Origin: Plasmopara viticola
Taxonomy: Eukaryota; Oomycota; Peronosporomycetes; Peronosporales; Peronosporaceae
Length of the DNA: 64,000 bases
NCBI GenBank assembly: GCA_001695595.3
Contig: MBPM02000031.1
Location: 186,001-250,000, forward strand
Reading direction: 5' to 3'
Below the pieces are notes generated by a model, which made no database searches, was not told the DNA's origin, and was given only the letters and a program-made list of their open reading frames with translations. A program made the translations under genes and the position numbers. This document shows positions 44,923 through 58,191 of the stretch, in pieces (the first letter of the stretch is position 1; every line of letters starts with the position of its first letter).

Positions 44923-45767
44923 CAAATTATACTAGCTAGTGTAGCCTAAATTGCACTAATGCAGACTGCAGCATCGCTCGCTATATTTTAAATACTGAGA
45001 AGATCACTGCTGTCGACGTCGATGACGCTCGTTGCTCTTCCTGATAATTTTTGGTCGAGCTCCGATTGAAAAAGTTTTCGTTGCTTCACCCGCAAACATT
45101 ACGGGCGTGCCAGATTTAGAAATCGATTATTGTGTTGTGTGCCATTGTAAAAAGATCACAAGTCTACTGTACTGTATCGAAGATTAGCTCCGGATTTGGG
45201 AGCGATCCGAGCGTGAGTCCATGCGGAGCTTGCCTAGCTTTAGACCTGTGGGACCTGCGTTGGGCTTCGAAAGCCGGAGCAGCGAGCCGGGCAAAAGTTT
45301 GCGAATAAGTTCGACATGTACGCATCATAAACGACAATAGCGACGCTATTAATAGACCTGGTAGACCAGAAGCTTAGAATGCGTACGTACGAAGTTGACA
45401 CTTTTCCCAGAGAGGTGCGACCGGGTCATGCACGATGTTCGCGATACAAGGCATCGTCCAACCTCACAGCACGCCATCGAGGGCACATGGTCTTCCGCAC
45501 GCGCTGTCACCCCATTTTAATCAGGCCCTGATTGCGTACCTCAATTTCGGTTGTCACTCGCCTCAGACGCGGGCACGCTGCTTGATTTTCGCGACGCTTA
45601 TGGTCCCACAGTAAAGTAAGCCAACTCTATATTGAAGAAACTTGCGAGAGTTGCACGGGCGATGTTGCTGGTCGGCTCCTGATCGACTGAAGCCTTTCTG
45701 TGCTGTCAAGTCCAACCCATGGGCCTGCGCTTAATCGAGCAGATTCCCATTAAGGATTTTGCAGCCG
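44923..45767. other. Intergenic region
   Basis: No gene recognised. It holds the possible alternative third exon of the CHY gene (44965-44991) and the promoter region of the next gene. No structured RNA could be supported. Confidence 0.3.
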
Positions 45768-46502
45768 ATGCAGCAGTCAGTTGTAATGTTCGACGCGATT
45801 TTACTCACTGAGGAGGAGCTAAGGATACTATTTGGCCCAACTTCACATGAGGTTAACGGTACTATTACTATTCATCAGCCTCGCAACAACAGAATATCGA
45901 CTCACATTGCCTCTACACAAAGCGACCACCCGAAGGTAAAATCGTCGAGCACTTACCTTCGCCCGTCACTGCTTAAGGTTTTTGGCTGCGGCATTGTCCC
46001 TGGTCACTGTGGCTACCGGACTGGTAAGTGTCCAAATTTGCAGGCCATCAAGCGCAACGGAAGGCTTCACAAACTCTGTGAGTTCCATCGCGAGCGTGCG
46101 AATATAAATCAAAAGAAATTGGACCGCAAGAAGCGTATACAGCGCTTTAAATTGTCGGATGAGGTGCATTCGTCTTGTGAATTCGTCTCGCCCGCCTCGT
46201 CTGTCAATTCTGAAGATGACAGTCGCTGTATTGGTATCAAAACTCGTTCCCCGCGCACTGTCGAGGCAACGGTGACGAGCAGTATTTTTACTCCGACTGA
46301 TTTGAACATGGAGCATGATGAGCTCGACACAGAGTTACTCTTGCCAACAAGTCTTCAAGAGGCCCCACTGACGCTGTGCTGTGAAGAGCTTGCCATATTC
46401 TGCAGTCTTATGACCTTCGACGTTAATCAACAAGTGCCGCCGCTCCAAAACCCGTCTTTAGTTCGCACGCCTCTGTGTCATTACCCCACGAGCACCGTGT
46501 GA
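45768..46502 (+). CDS. Protein with Cys-rich basic motif, putative regulator
   Basis: A 244-residue single exon starting at the ATG 45768 (MQQSVVMFDA). The upstream in-frame codon at 45759 is TTG. Residues about 72-120 form the only conserved-looking unit: CGIVPGHCGYRTGKCPNL, then KRNGRLHKLCEFHRERANIN and QKKLDRKKR. The spacing of Cys and His (C, C, C, then LC-x2-H) suggests a small metal-binding module with a basic, possibly nucleic-acid-binding tail. I recall similar Cys-x-Y/R-KRNG-LH-LC-xxHR modules in unnamed oomycete proteins, but I cannot verify it here. The rest is Ser/Thr-rich and acidic without a domain. A regulatory role is inference only. Confidence 0.7.
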   Translation: MQQSVVMFDAILLTEEELRILFGPTSHEVNGTITIHQPRNNRISTHIASTQSDHPKVKSSSTYLRPSLLKVFGCGIVPGHCGYRTGKCPNLQAIKRNGRLHKLCEFHRERANINQKKLDRKKRIQRFKLSDEVHSSCEFVSPASSVNSEDDSRCIGIKTRSPRTVEATVTSSIFTPTDLNMEHDELDTELLLPTSLQEAPLTLCCEELAIFCSLMTFDVNQQVPPLQNPSLVRTPLCHYPTSTV

Positions 46503-49500
46503 GAAAATAAGATTTTTTATGAGTGAATTAAAATATGTAATAGCCGAAAAAAAGCAAGTAAATACATGAGAAGTATGAATCTGATGAATCACAATTCCAA
46601 AAGTGTATTTGTACTATCGTCGCGTCAACGTGTGCAAGTTTACACTAAATCAAACAAAGAGGACAAAAAAGTAAGATGGAGATAATGTTAAATCACTTGC
46701 GATCATGCGTACTACATTTGCTGCGATTGGCATTGCTCAAAAGAAACTGACTGCTTCTTTCAGATATCAGACCTTTTTCATTTTTCAAATCGGCCGGGAC
46801 ATTGATTAGCACACACAAAAGTGATTTCGCCTTTTCTGCAAAGCTTTGCGTGGATCGACCAAGGTGTTTTGCTGGTCTGAATATAGCAACAAGGGTCATT
46901 AACGATTTCGGCCCTCCCCACGCCAATGCGCAGTTGGCCTGCACATTGTAGCAGCTACTACAGGCCAAGAGGCACTATGGCTTTCCGCCCTGTGCAGTTT
47001 AAACTTCAGTATGGCAGTGTGAGTCGATGGCGCTGCAAGTTGTGATAGTCTAATACGTAATACTGAACTCTATCGAGCTGCAACACACGACCTTTCAAGT
47101 CTTTTGCACACTGATATCATCGATGGCATAGTATTTCTATGAGCGCTATAAATTCAGGAGATGCTAAACTCTTGAGAATCTAAAGTGGACATTAATACCA
47201 AGAATTGTGCTGCTCTCGCCGCAAAACCACAGAGAGATAGCGTACTTAGTTTCTTACGGAGATACACTGTGGCTCTCTATACCCTGCCATAAAAGCGGCG
47301 ACCACCAAAATACAAAAAGGCCATGTATACGACCGCACGTACTAACAGCAATCAGCCAATATAGCTATTAAAAACCTAATGGCCACCTCCTTGACTTACC
47401 GTCGAACATTTACCAGACTGAGATCGGCGGTTTATCGTACTTAAAAATGACTGTAAATAAGTATTCCGTACTTCATCTTAGAGTTGATATACTATTTTTC
47501 CTATCTAGCTATCTTTTTTTTTGGGATTTCCGTAAATAAAATTAAGTTTTGCAAATAATACAGGGTGTTCAAATTTTCAGAAACCTCATTAAGCAAAGCG
47601 ATGTAAGAACCAGGAGCAGACAATTGGAAGGCCAGCTTAATCACACAAGCTCGGCTTTGTTTAATGACCCGTTTCATCTCTTCACTCTTGGATGGAATAG
47701 TAGCAAAATTGATCGAAACAATGAGCAAAGAGGGCTGTCATTCGCCCTAGCCACACCGAAGAAGGTTGCTTCGACTTCAAAAGATGCCTCAGCACCAATC
47801 CGACATCTGCATCAAAGACTGTACCTGTTCCGAAGGCTGCGCTGGCAACAAAATCTACGTCAGCCACAAATGCCTGTGCCGTGGGTGGCGAGCCTGATAT
47901 ACATTGCCCCTTATAAAGCCACTCATCCAAACTAAGGTTCGTGGAAAGCGTCCAAAACTACTGCAGGGAGGCGCACGCCCACCTCTCTACACTGCTCAGT
48001 GGACCATAGGCAGCTTTGATGAACAGCGAGTATTTGTCTTAGTGTTAGGGCAGATGACAACGCTGTTAAAGTAGCCTCATCGCCCGAGAGTAAGGTACGT
48101 CAGACTCACCGCCTATCACTCAGAATATCAAGGGCAATCATCCGACTTATGTCGCCAGTGTTGATGGGGTCACCGAAATTTCGAGACAGGACTGAGATGA
48201 CGACATCAGCGACGACAGCCTTTGAAGCATTCCTAAGTCGGGTCCAGTAAAGTCAATCACGAAGTGAGTGAGAAGGTTTAAGATTCGCCCACAACTGAGA
48301 ACCGACGCAGGTCACCGTCACGTTAGAGGTCCGCCAATTCCATAGACAACAGGTTGGACGAAAAAAGAATCTCTAAATAAAATTACTTCCCGAGAAGCGA
48401 CAAGAAGTATACCATTTTCTTCGTGCATCGTGAAGGCTTTCTGGAGGCCAGGGCTTTGTGAGCGTCATTTGGTCCAAATGAGCTGGTGCTCGAGCTTTAC
48501 CACAAGGTAAATATGCGTGTGCTTTGCTTACTGTATGAAACGCCGCTAAAGGCTATACGAACCATCATGAAAAGTCTAAAGACAAAATACTTCCCACCAT
48601 TATACCACGGCCAAATCTGAAAACTTCGTTTAGGCTTTGATAGAGTTCAAGCGTATTGCAACTTGAATATCAATTGCCTGAGAATTTCTTCTCGTTCGCG
48701 AGCTTAGAGTATCTCGGCTTCAGCAGGGTACCAAGCTAGCCATGAGGAGCGTAAGCTCTGAGCGCAGGTAAGAAATCACATTTACCCCTGGCCAAAAACA
48801 CACTGCTTATATACGAAGCGCCCGTTGCGTCTGATCTCTGATCGCAACCATTTGAGTAGTTCTCAGTGCAACCAAGTGTTCGCACTTGAGGTTGTTGTAA
48901 TAGTCGAATCCACCTTCTTCAGGAAATCCTAGACCTCTGAGACCTTCAAAGAGAGTTTGAATTCTACTGGCCATGTGACCCGTACGCTATAAAGTCATAT
49001 CGATCTCAATTCGTTTCAGCACGAAGATTGCGAACTGCGTTAAAAGCAGCTTTCCTTTGCTGAAAGATTGTGGATTGGCCGGCCGCTTAGAGCGGACAGC
49101 CTTATAGGTCCCAAAACTTTTGGTCATTACGATGATACTGTAATACACCGTATGACCACCCGTACTTGCCTTACCAGTCGGTCGAGCGCAGTGAAAATGC
49201 TTTGTTGAGTTGCAAGGGCACTTTAGAAACCGCAGGAGAGGTCAAAAGGGTCAAAAATGTCCATTTTTCTAACGTTCACATCAAAGGTTGGGTGCATCGA
49301 TATCGTCGTAACGACCAGAGGCCAACACAACCCTAAGAAGATTGTGATAGGTCGGAAAAATGTAGCTTTTTGTCTACGGTACCGAACAAATCCGTTCTGG
49401 CGGTGAATGTTTGTGTCTGGCGTTTTTTTTCTCCCGCGTTTACTTGATATTTTAAGTAAAGTTTTGACTAACGCATTGCATATGTTGCTCTACTGACCGA

Positions 49501-50151
49501 CCTCTTCCCATCCAGGCTTGACTTCAAAGGAGCTATGCGCACAGATAGGGCGACACATGACTCATCGAAGACCTGGCCTGCGAAATCAGGTGCCCGGCTT
49601 CTATGAAATTGGCATCCTTAATTTGTTCGGGGATCGCGTTCGAGTGTCCACGTCATGTCCACAACAAAGGCATTCTTGCTCATGTCTAGGACATGTAGGA
49701 AGATTCTGTGCTGTAGAAGTCCGATTATATTAAGCGAAGTCAATTTCAAGCTAAATGTCTTCTTGAACATTCCCATGAACCATTCACATCGAGCTTTATG
49801 TATTTTCTGCTGCCATCTGAGAACATCAGTCAGCCTGTTTTGGATGGCTGCAATCATTTGCAAGCACAATTTATTCTACATCACTTTGAAGATTACAAAA
49901 ACTTTAAATGGCTATTGAATCATTTTGCACATGCGTGTCAGGTCCACCGTTTTTGGCTTCCTCTTCGAGAATCGCCATGTTTTCTAATCTAACCTTCCAT
50001 GGTGATAATCAATTGCTCACCAATCATGTGGGATTAGGTTTTTTTCTGGTAGGGAGCCGGTCCTTACTGATTCAGCGCATTCCGAGTTTTGGGGGCGTGT
50101 CTTGTACCAGCGACTCTTTCAAACCCTCATACAAGGCAGGGTTGGCTTCCA
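46503..50151. other. Gene-free stretch
   Basis: About 3.6 kb with no recognisable gene. The frames at 46693-46968 (-), 47549-47935 (+), 49518-49733 (+) and 49618-49869 (-) show no family resemblance. It is probably eroded transposon DNA, but no diagnostic motif survives. Confidence 0.3.
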
Positions 50152-50496
50152 TTAATAACGAACCGTATGTACTATTTCACTGCAGTCAATGAAGCGAATA
50201 AAGCAATCTTTTCGAGCTGAACGTGCGGTAACGGACACTATTCTGTAGGATGTAGAATTACCCACCCACGCTATTCTGAGAAGTAAGCTTATACTTGACT
50301 GAAAAAGATTTAGATCATCTATGTCATTGCTGCTGCCTTTTCTTGAAGTCGGTTGGTCGTCTATGAGCGCAATCAATTTGACTTTTTGTATAGAGGAAGC
50401 CATGCGAAATCTGGATTTCTTTAATATATGAGTATACTTATCAGGTCTTCTCTTCCTTGTTTGCATGCAAGAGGCATGAGTGATAGTGGTGATCAA
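50152..50496 (-). mobile_element. Possible Ty1/Copia reverse transcriptase 3' relic
   Basis: The frame contains LFQSSISLLLRIAWVGNSTS followed by YRIVSVTARSARK. This parallels the Copia block YRSLVGSLLYLAxxTRPDIxYAVSxLSRFxxxP at the end of the reverse transcriptase. The preceding residues occupy the place of the usual charged linker. The resemblance is limited to this one block. Confidence 0.38.
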
Positions 50497-52515
50497 AGCT
50501 CACTATAGAAACACTGCTTTTATAGGCCTTTAGTGTGCTCTCAATGCACAAAACAATCAGGCAAAGTATTTTACGTGTTTGTCCAGCATTTAGAACGTTT
50601 TCTCATTTATATGCTTAATACTATGCACATCTGACCACCTATCATTATGGACGCGTAAGCAGTCATCTATTGTCTCCTGAGCTAGAATCGAAGATCATGT
50701 AATTCCTTTGCTTTAGAATTGGAATTCTTAAAATTTACCTTACAACCTACATGATCTCCTCCGCTAAGGCTACCGGATCTTAGGCTGCTTCAGCCGCCGA
50801 GCATATTGGTTTTTAAAGGCTGAAGGTCATAACGTATTCAGCTTAATAGAAGCGGAGTGGTCTGCAAATTCGGTTGCCTCCTCAGGTTCGAAGGAGCAAG
50901 CAAATGTTATGAGCAGTGCGAGCAGCTCGCCCGACATATGTAGAAGTCCATTTAAGCAACTCTCCGAGAATCAATTTTGACGCCCTATCTAAAATTGAAA
51001 CAGAGTGCAACCAGAATTGACGGTTGTCACACACTACCTTATCACCGGCGGTGTATAGGAATATTCGTACTTTACGGTGGACGACCTTTCGCTTTGTTTC
51101 TTAAGTTAAGGGGTTAAAGTATACAAAAAAAAACATTTTAATGCCTGATTTAATCTAACAGTGTCTTGATGCTTTGATCCAAGTTTTACTTTTTTTTACG
51201 TATGCATCCGCAATTTAATTTTACAACGTCGGAAGGATTTTTTTTATCTTAGTATACAAATCAATGTTAACACCTTTATGGTACCTGCCGTGCACTCAGT
51301 TAAATTGAGGCGTCTCCTGACGAATTCAATTTATCAGCTCATAACCGTAGCTTTATTCGACGGTCCACAACAAAATTTCTAGCTAGTGTGGAACACATTT
51401 AATTTGTGCGACCCTTTACAGATCCATTGACAATCGAAATTCGAAAGGAAGCAAAAGGAAGGTCTGGATGCCGTAATGATCAACGTTGTAGCTTCTCCTC
51501 ATCCGCTTGCTTAGACCTTGATCTCATGTTTATCGTCCTTGGCGGTTCGCAACTCCAATGCTTCAAGTTTGATTTAAAAGAAGTCAGCCGTCAAAATTAT
51601 TGATTTAAGCTGCAAGATATTGAATCCTATTTTAACTGACGCGGTCTAGCTAATTGATGTACACAATAAAATGTGCTTCCTTACAGCGCTTGTTAGATGA
51701 AGCTTTACATAAGATTAACCTTTTTGACAAAATTTGGCCTTGATAAATTGTAGCTCCTACTCGACTGGCTTTATTATACTGGGGCCTTTTAAAAGATACC
51801 GCAATCGATGAATTTTCTGTCGAATTTACAGTTTAAACTAAGAGCTTATATACAATTAAATAAAGCTAAAAATAAAGTCTTTAAATTGCAATTTATTGAA
51901 CATGTCATTCGTCTTAAGACATAAAGGCAGTGAGCGCTCATTCACCGAAAGATCGACATCTCCTGGCACGTCCCCTCTAGCCCTGCGATTGCATCTTGTC
52001 AAACTTTCTACTGGTGGAGCAATATTTAGGATCTATTTTTCAATTGTACCGGCTTTCCGTTTTAAGGGTATACAACCCAGTGGTATTGTTTTTTTCGACA
52101 TTCCTACATACATTCAACGTGAAAGAGCCTACACTGCTCGAAAAACATCATGCACCGCCGCTTCATCTTGACAAGACTTTCGGTCTTAAAAAGGCGCGCG
52201 GTGTCTTGCTTATGCCAACAAAATTGCACGTGGAGTTCAAAAATGAGCCCTGTTAATTAAATCTCACCTTCAGCGAAATGTACGCTGTACATGCTTAAAG
52301 GGTTATACCCCGGATCCCTCGACTTTAGGACTACTATGTTTGCTTTAAGATCCTCGCGCTCACCAAATTATCTCGATTTGGATAAGGCATCCACTTCAGG
52401 CATCGGGGTCAAAAGCATGGATACCGCATCATCGACTAACAATCTTCAACCAATCCTATCTAAACTAGAGAATCCCGCCAACAATTGACCATTCGTTGGA
52501 CAGTAGCTCGAGCGC
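50497..52515. other. Gene-free stretch
   Basis: No gene recognised. Several T- and A-runs occur at 51120-51250. The overlapping plus-strand frames at 51896-52256 and 52291-52488 have no family resemblance. Confidence 0.3.
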
Positions 52516-52827
52516 CTACTCCATCATCACTAGCAGAGTTCGGGTTTTTGGGTGACGAACCACCTGATGAGCTTTGGACCTGTGGTCCGTGCCACTCAAA
52601 GCTAAACTTACCATCTTCACGGCCTCAATGAATGTACATGGATCCCTCCACGTTGTATGTTCTATAAGAAGGTTGGCTGTTGTCTCCTTTGACTTTTTGG
52701 CTCTTCTAGCCAGCGGAGTTTGTAGCTCCTGGACAGGATTAACAAGACCCTTCGGACCCTGATAATGTGAATGTCGCCTTATTTGAGCAATATCGCACAT
52801 GCACCCGTTCGCGAGGTCTTTCACCAA
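52516..52827 (-). mobile_element. Possible Ty1/Copia integrase-RT junction relic
   Basis: The minus-strand frame has RDPCTFIEAVKMVSLALSGT followed by VVRHPKTRTLL. Copia elements carry EPxTYxEAMxSxxxxxWxxAMxxE...LVPxPKxxKxI between integrase and reverse transcriptase. The matching residues are few (P, T, EA, then a VxxPK-like unit), so this is a weak call. Confidence 0.3.
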
Positions 52828-53640
52828 GCTTCGAAATATTTAAAGCCATTTTCAAGTGCTCCATTCACAAAAAGTTGGACATCTTGGCCATTTCATCCTT
52901 TCTAACTCCAAGAAAACGTTTATCATCCGTGTTGTCGTGTCGTGTCCTCGATCAACAAATCTTGTAGTCAAGACTTTCACAATAATTAGCCGTCGTGAGA
53001 CAAATGGGCATACTGCTTCAGGCGCTTTGCAGTCGTGCGTTTGATGACGGCGGTAAATACGGCACAATTGTTTTAAAGAACAGTAGGATGGCTGTCATTC
53101 TTTACGAAGAATACTTTGCGCTGATTAAAGCCTGGTCAACTTCACGTGCTTGCCGATGCGCCAACAGAACCGAAAACCTATCTCCAAACGAGCTTTCAGG
53201 TATACGAAACCAAAGCCAATACAAAATCTTTACTTTAAAGCTTCATCGTAGGCAATAATGCCAATGTTAAAAGGTAAACCTCTCGATAGCGATTGTTATT
53301 GCATCGCTATTAGTGGACCGAATGATACTAAATGTTTGATTCGGCAGGTTTAGCTTGAGTCTTTGTTTTTAAAAATGGAGTTGAAAAGACGAAGTTTTTT
53401 TAATGAGCATGACCCAAGGAGTGTGTCTTGCAATCGGTCAGTTTATTCAAGTAGTTTCAGCAGCTACGCATAGGAGGTTTGCGTTTGAATGCGCAGGTTT
53501 AAATCCCATAGCTTACATTTTAGTCGAGTAAAAGGTTTACTCGGTCTCTTGAATAAATAAATGTACAAGTGGATCCTAGTAAAAGGTCAAAATTTCAATC
53601 TCATATATGGTCTCCTTGACGAAGTCTACCAATATTTGCA
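52828..53640. other. Gene-free stretch
   Basis: Short frames on both strands (for example 52856-53044 and 52995-53258, +) without recognisable domains. Confidence 0.3.
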
Positions 53641-53925
53641 GGCTATCAAGGCGATATAAGCCCGGACTTTGTCTTTGGCCTGCCTGCTGGAAATACAAGA
53701 AGTGTGCCGCCTCATCAACATGGTACATGGCCCTTGTTCCAGCAAGTACAACTGGAAACTAAGCAGCAAAAGTGGTATTAACATAGGATAGCTTCTAGGA
53801 CACGATGGTGTCCGCGATTTAGCGCTGCGTTTCGGTATACGCTGCTCCAGCTGTTGGTTGATGTCTACAGAAATACGACCACAGACAGACAGTCAGGCGA
53901 TAAGGGGTCTAGAGCACAGACTGGG
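53641..53925 (+). mobile_element. Decayed Ty3/Gypsy integrase relic
   Basis: Across shifting frames the strand reads GDISPDFVFGLPAGNTRS (about 53650-53705), close to the Gypsy WxxISxDFVFGLP start of the catalytic core. Next comes MVHMALVPASTTGN (about 53720-53760), matching KMVHLAPVxxxITA. Finally RPQTDSQAIRGLEH (about 53875-53920) matches HPQTDGQTERxNRxLE. Several in-frame stops interrupt it. It is a second Gypsy copy, independent of the one at 950-2310. Confidence 0.6.
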
Positions 53926-56900
53926 CAGTAGGCGCCAAACTCATGGACCGCCAAGCTAGTAAGAGCTAGCGCTCACTCAACGATGCAGCTTACGCATGTA
54001 CAAACCTTCTATACAAAAGAACAGGATCTTGTAGCACGGGGCCAGTGACAATATTGCTGCCGTCAGTTTCACGAACACTAAATAGTCGTTCTGGATACGT
54101 CATAGCCAAATATGACGCCAGTCACAAAGCTTTTCTTGTCTTTATCATGCTCCACTTGTTGAGAATTTGCCAAATCTATTCTGCGCCGCTTTCATAAAAA
54201 AATAAACGGTGATTCCATCGCTTTTGTGCATTTCACACTATACTTTTGCTAGATATCAGCACGGCCAGACCACCTTTTTGAGGACCATGAGCGAAGACAC
54301 AAAAATATAGAGTCCATCGGCTCAATATTTTGCGCCTGTGCTCGTGACTTAATTTTTTTTTCTTGTCGTTATACTGCCTACCAGTCCTTCCTAGATCCAT
54401 TGCAAAGATGATTAAGTATATGAACTTAATTGGTTTAATGCATCCAATACTATTCCTCGCTCTATTTTTTGACCTGAGAAACCTGTCAGAGAGTCAAACA
54501 TCGTCTTCCACATCGGGTCGTTAACACTTCCTGCCGGTATCAACAAACTTATAGAAATTCATAAGCCTTGGCGTGTCTTTTTATGTTGAAGATTGTAACA
54601 CGGCAAATAAATGACGGTATGCCGCATGATCGGAAGGTGCAAATGTCAGCTGTTCTAGCCGGGATTACTGTGGAACAAGCAACAAGGCTATTTAAAATAC
54701 GCTACTCAAATAAAAGTATAGCCTTCCCGGCACGACAGTGACAATGAGAATCCACACTTTACCGCTTTTCGCAAAAGCCGTTTTCAACATTGTGAGCTTG
54801 CTTGCTGATGTCGACAACAGATCGGATTGTAAATTTGAAAAGGTCAGCTGTATGCTTAAGATCGCACTGCGCAATATGCGTCACATTCTTGGACAAAAAT
54901 TAGACTAAGGATTTTGCTGTCTATCACATAAACAATCTAAAATACCTAAAAGCTCCGCTAGCTCTCGAAGCACGAATGTCTCTAGGGGGCTAAAAAGTGA
55001 TTCCTCTCAGGTCCCTTACTTGAGTGAAGTGTTTTTACGGGTACATTTGGCTGACTTTGTCAAAGAAACTGGCTAGATATAATCGGTAGGGCGAACGATG
55101 TGATTACATTTGCCCATAGTATGCATTTTTTATAAATACGGAAGAAGAACATTAATCTTAGGATGTAATTGCATTGTTAAATTGTCACGCACCTGTAAGG
55201 CTATGCAATTTGAGATGCCGGCCGAGTTTGTGCATTATACAAATTTACCTCCAGATTTCATAGACCTTGCGCTGAGACGCACGGCGGTGAATTTTCAAAG
55301 TCATACATCTAGGGTATTCCACCTTCTCTTAAAGGACCTCAAATGTCCAAACGTCCCTAAGAAGGTGAAGCTTGACCTCCAGGGCCGGCTCCGCGAGTGC
55401 GTGTGCAGCTGCTGCTGCTTAATATAAGAAAGGCGCGAGGGTGGGGTAGAAGCGACCTAATTCGGGTCTGCTTGACATCCAAAGACAACAGCGCTTTCAT
55501 GTGTAAGACGAAAGCGCTTTAGTGAGCACCAGGAGCTTCTTGTGAGTAAGTGCGGTTGTTACGCTTCACAAAATCAAATTAGCCGTTGAAGTGACTGCAA
55601 CACTACCAGAAAGCCTTTGCGACCCAAAGTTAAGAGCAATGAGTGCATAGCACGTAAGTCGGAAACGTTTGGTCAAGCATTAGAAGTGACTCCTTATCCG
55701 CGCTAAAAACAGCGCTTTCAGAAAATTGAGACATTCGGAAGGTTTATATAGTAAAAAGACCTTTGACGAGACGGCGACTTGCGTCGGCACACAACCGTGG
55801 ACGAGTTACCTAGCTCCTCGCCGATTGCACTGGTAATTTTGCCCACTGGATCAACTACCGAGGTTTTCATTTTTCACCAGACCCTCTCCCTCCCGGTTTT
55901 CAGTTTTGATAAGCTCGTTGTCACACGACGATTTCCCAGGTTGGGTTTATCGTTTGGTGATCCAAGTCTTTTCACATTAAGCCTGTCGCATCACTGAGGC
56001 GAGCAACAAGTTTAAACAAAGGCTCTCTCGCAGACATAGCGGTTATTAGACCAAGCAAGTGTGCACGTGGCGGTCTTAACAAGATTCATCGCCCAGTGAC
56101 TCTGACCCCGAGAAAGGAAGACCAATGGGCGCATTTCCTTTACCGCACTGGAGTAGTATGTTTTTCAAGTGCTTCCTTTGTTCGAGCGGCTCTCTAAGAG
56201 GTGACCTTACCATGTTTTACCGTTCACGACATAGGTATATCCTTTGTGGCAGGCGCGGCCTTGGGTGCAAAGGCCAAATTTGGTGCTGAGGCACATGTTT
56301 AAGCCGAAGCAACTTTTTATGGGGTTGTCTTGATCAAATAAAACGACTTGGCTCCCGTTGCTGCCCATTTGGTCATCGATATAACAAAATGACGTTTCGT
56401 TTACAAACCAAAAAACAATGGATAACACTTACTCGGATGTAATTCGGTAGGAGATATGGGCCGTTACATAGACCTTTTGAAGTAAAAGCTGGCCTACAGT
56501 CAGGAAGATTTCTAGAAAATGGTTCTTCCGGTGCACAGGAGACCTTTTAGGGTACCAAAATGGTTTTGGTCCATGTCATCAGTACAGAGTAGCAATATGG
56601 TGATTAAAAGTAAGGACTAAAACAGCCCAGGAATTGTATTGAATGAATTAGAATTTAAAGTGCAATTTATCGCACACGTCGACACTCTAAATCAAATGGG
56701 GCATAGTGAGCGAGATATTTCTCTGCACGTCTTCTTTTCGCGAAGTGCTGCGTGACCCTGGTTTTCTACATATAGGACTCACTTGAGGTGTGGTGTGAGA
56801 ATAATGAAAAACAGATCTTTTTCGCACTGGTATTAACACACCAATTTTTTAGAAAAATTGGTCAGAAATTTATATGTGAAAATACGGGTAGGAGAGACAT

Positions 56901-58191
56901 CAGGGCATCTTCGTCATCCACACCAGTTTTGAGAAGATGACCCTGGCCCTGATTCTCATGGTACTTGCATTTCCATTTCAATTGATAGCAGCGATCAAAA
57001 TCTCACACTAGGGGAGCGTAGCATTGATTTCGACATTACAATCAATATTGGTAACTTAGAACAAAAGCAGGCAGGCCCTTTTCGCGGCTTAACACTGACA
57101 TCGACACCATAGCTTTTAGTGATGTAGAGACTGCCATTTTCGTCTGGTAAGTTTTCAAAAGAAAGGCCTTATCTCAGTTGTGTACTTACACCATCTCATC
57201 TTGATCGACCCACTCGCCAAATTATCGTCAGCCGCATGTTAACGGTGTACACCACGTCGGTGCCTAGCAATGCCTTCTTTAGGGGTACGGACATAATGTA
57301 TGTCGAGGTCTCGAACCTACCAAGGCTAATTCTACACCTGAACTTGAAACCACACGCGCTGTATTTGTCGATGCTTCTCGTACTCTCATAATAATTCTGC
57401 ATCGTGCCTTCGTGTTTCACAAGCCACAGCGCTAACTATTGGATCTAGGTGTATCTAGATCCAACAGATCTCTCAAACATGATTCGGGACAGCGCCGTGG
57501 CTGGAGAAAGGGACACGAAGACATGGTGTAGCAACGGTCCATGATGCATTTGTTGACTTCAATGCCAGAATGAAGCGAGAAGTATCGGTATTACTTTCAA
57601 TATTGCTGACATGCGAGTTTAATCTTTTATTATCTAGATTGTCCTCTCTTGAAATGATTCAATCTGTGGTCATCACAACCAATCATCATGTAGTGCAATA
57701 CATATAAGACAAAGAAGGTAGAGGCGAAGTCAATGCTCCGAAGCCATAATCCTTAATTTTTGTACGCGCAAAGCGTGAGAAAAAATTTGTTGGCTACAGC
57801 GACACGGTAGTTGTCTTAATATCATTCCAGGGTCCGCGAAGCTGTTGGTCATTTTACTCACCAGTGTAAGAAGAAGCGCGCTTAGTATGCCGCGCGGATT
57901 ATATCCTGCTAGGTTGTTATTTCGTCCACAGAAATTGTTCGGATTTGTAGTTAAAAAAAATAACGCATATAACTAACTAACTGCAAGCAACAATAGTATG
58001 GTGCATTAAGTTTGAGGTTAGATTGCTATGTTGAAGACGAGGATGGGCGACATCAACCAAAACACTTCAAGTGTCGCTTAAAGCAGGAGAAAGGACCCGT
58101 CTTGGCTCGGCCCCCGGTCGCAATAGTGTTCAGTACGCGACTTATTGTGCGGAAAAGTGCGAGCGCTACCAGTTCGGTTAGTTACACGTCA
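53926..58191. other. Gene-free stretch
   Basis: About 4.3 kb without a supportable gene. The plus-strand frame 55110-55427 (105 codons, Cys-rich end) is the longest and is unrecognised. A short hairpin, TTGGATCTAG with its complement around a 6-base loop, lies at 57439-57464. Another (CCAATTTTT/AAAAATTGG) lies near 56841-56861. The 5' untranslated region of the RhoGEF/FYVE gene must lie at the right-hand end. Confidence 0.3.
57439..57464. repeat. Small perfect hairpin
   Basis: TTGGATCTAG at 57439-57448 and its exact complement at 57455-57464 flank a 6-base loop. No T-run follows. The function is unknown, and it may be chance or an element end. Confidence 0.6.

Noticed and set aside
58012..58191. 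Upstream start for the RhoGEF/FYVE gene
   Set aside because: The frame is open from 58012 but starts with TTG. The first ATG in frame is 58192.
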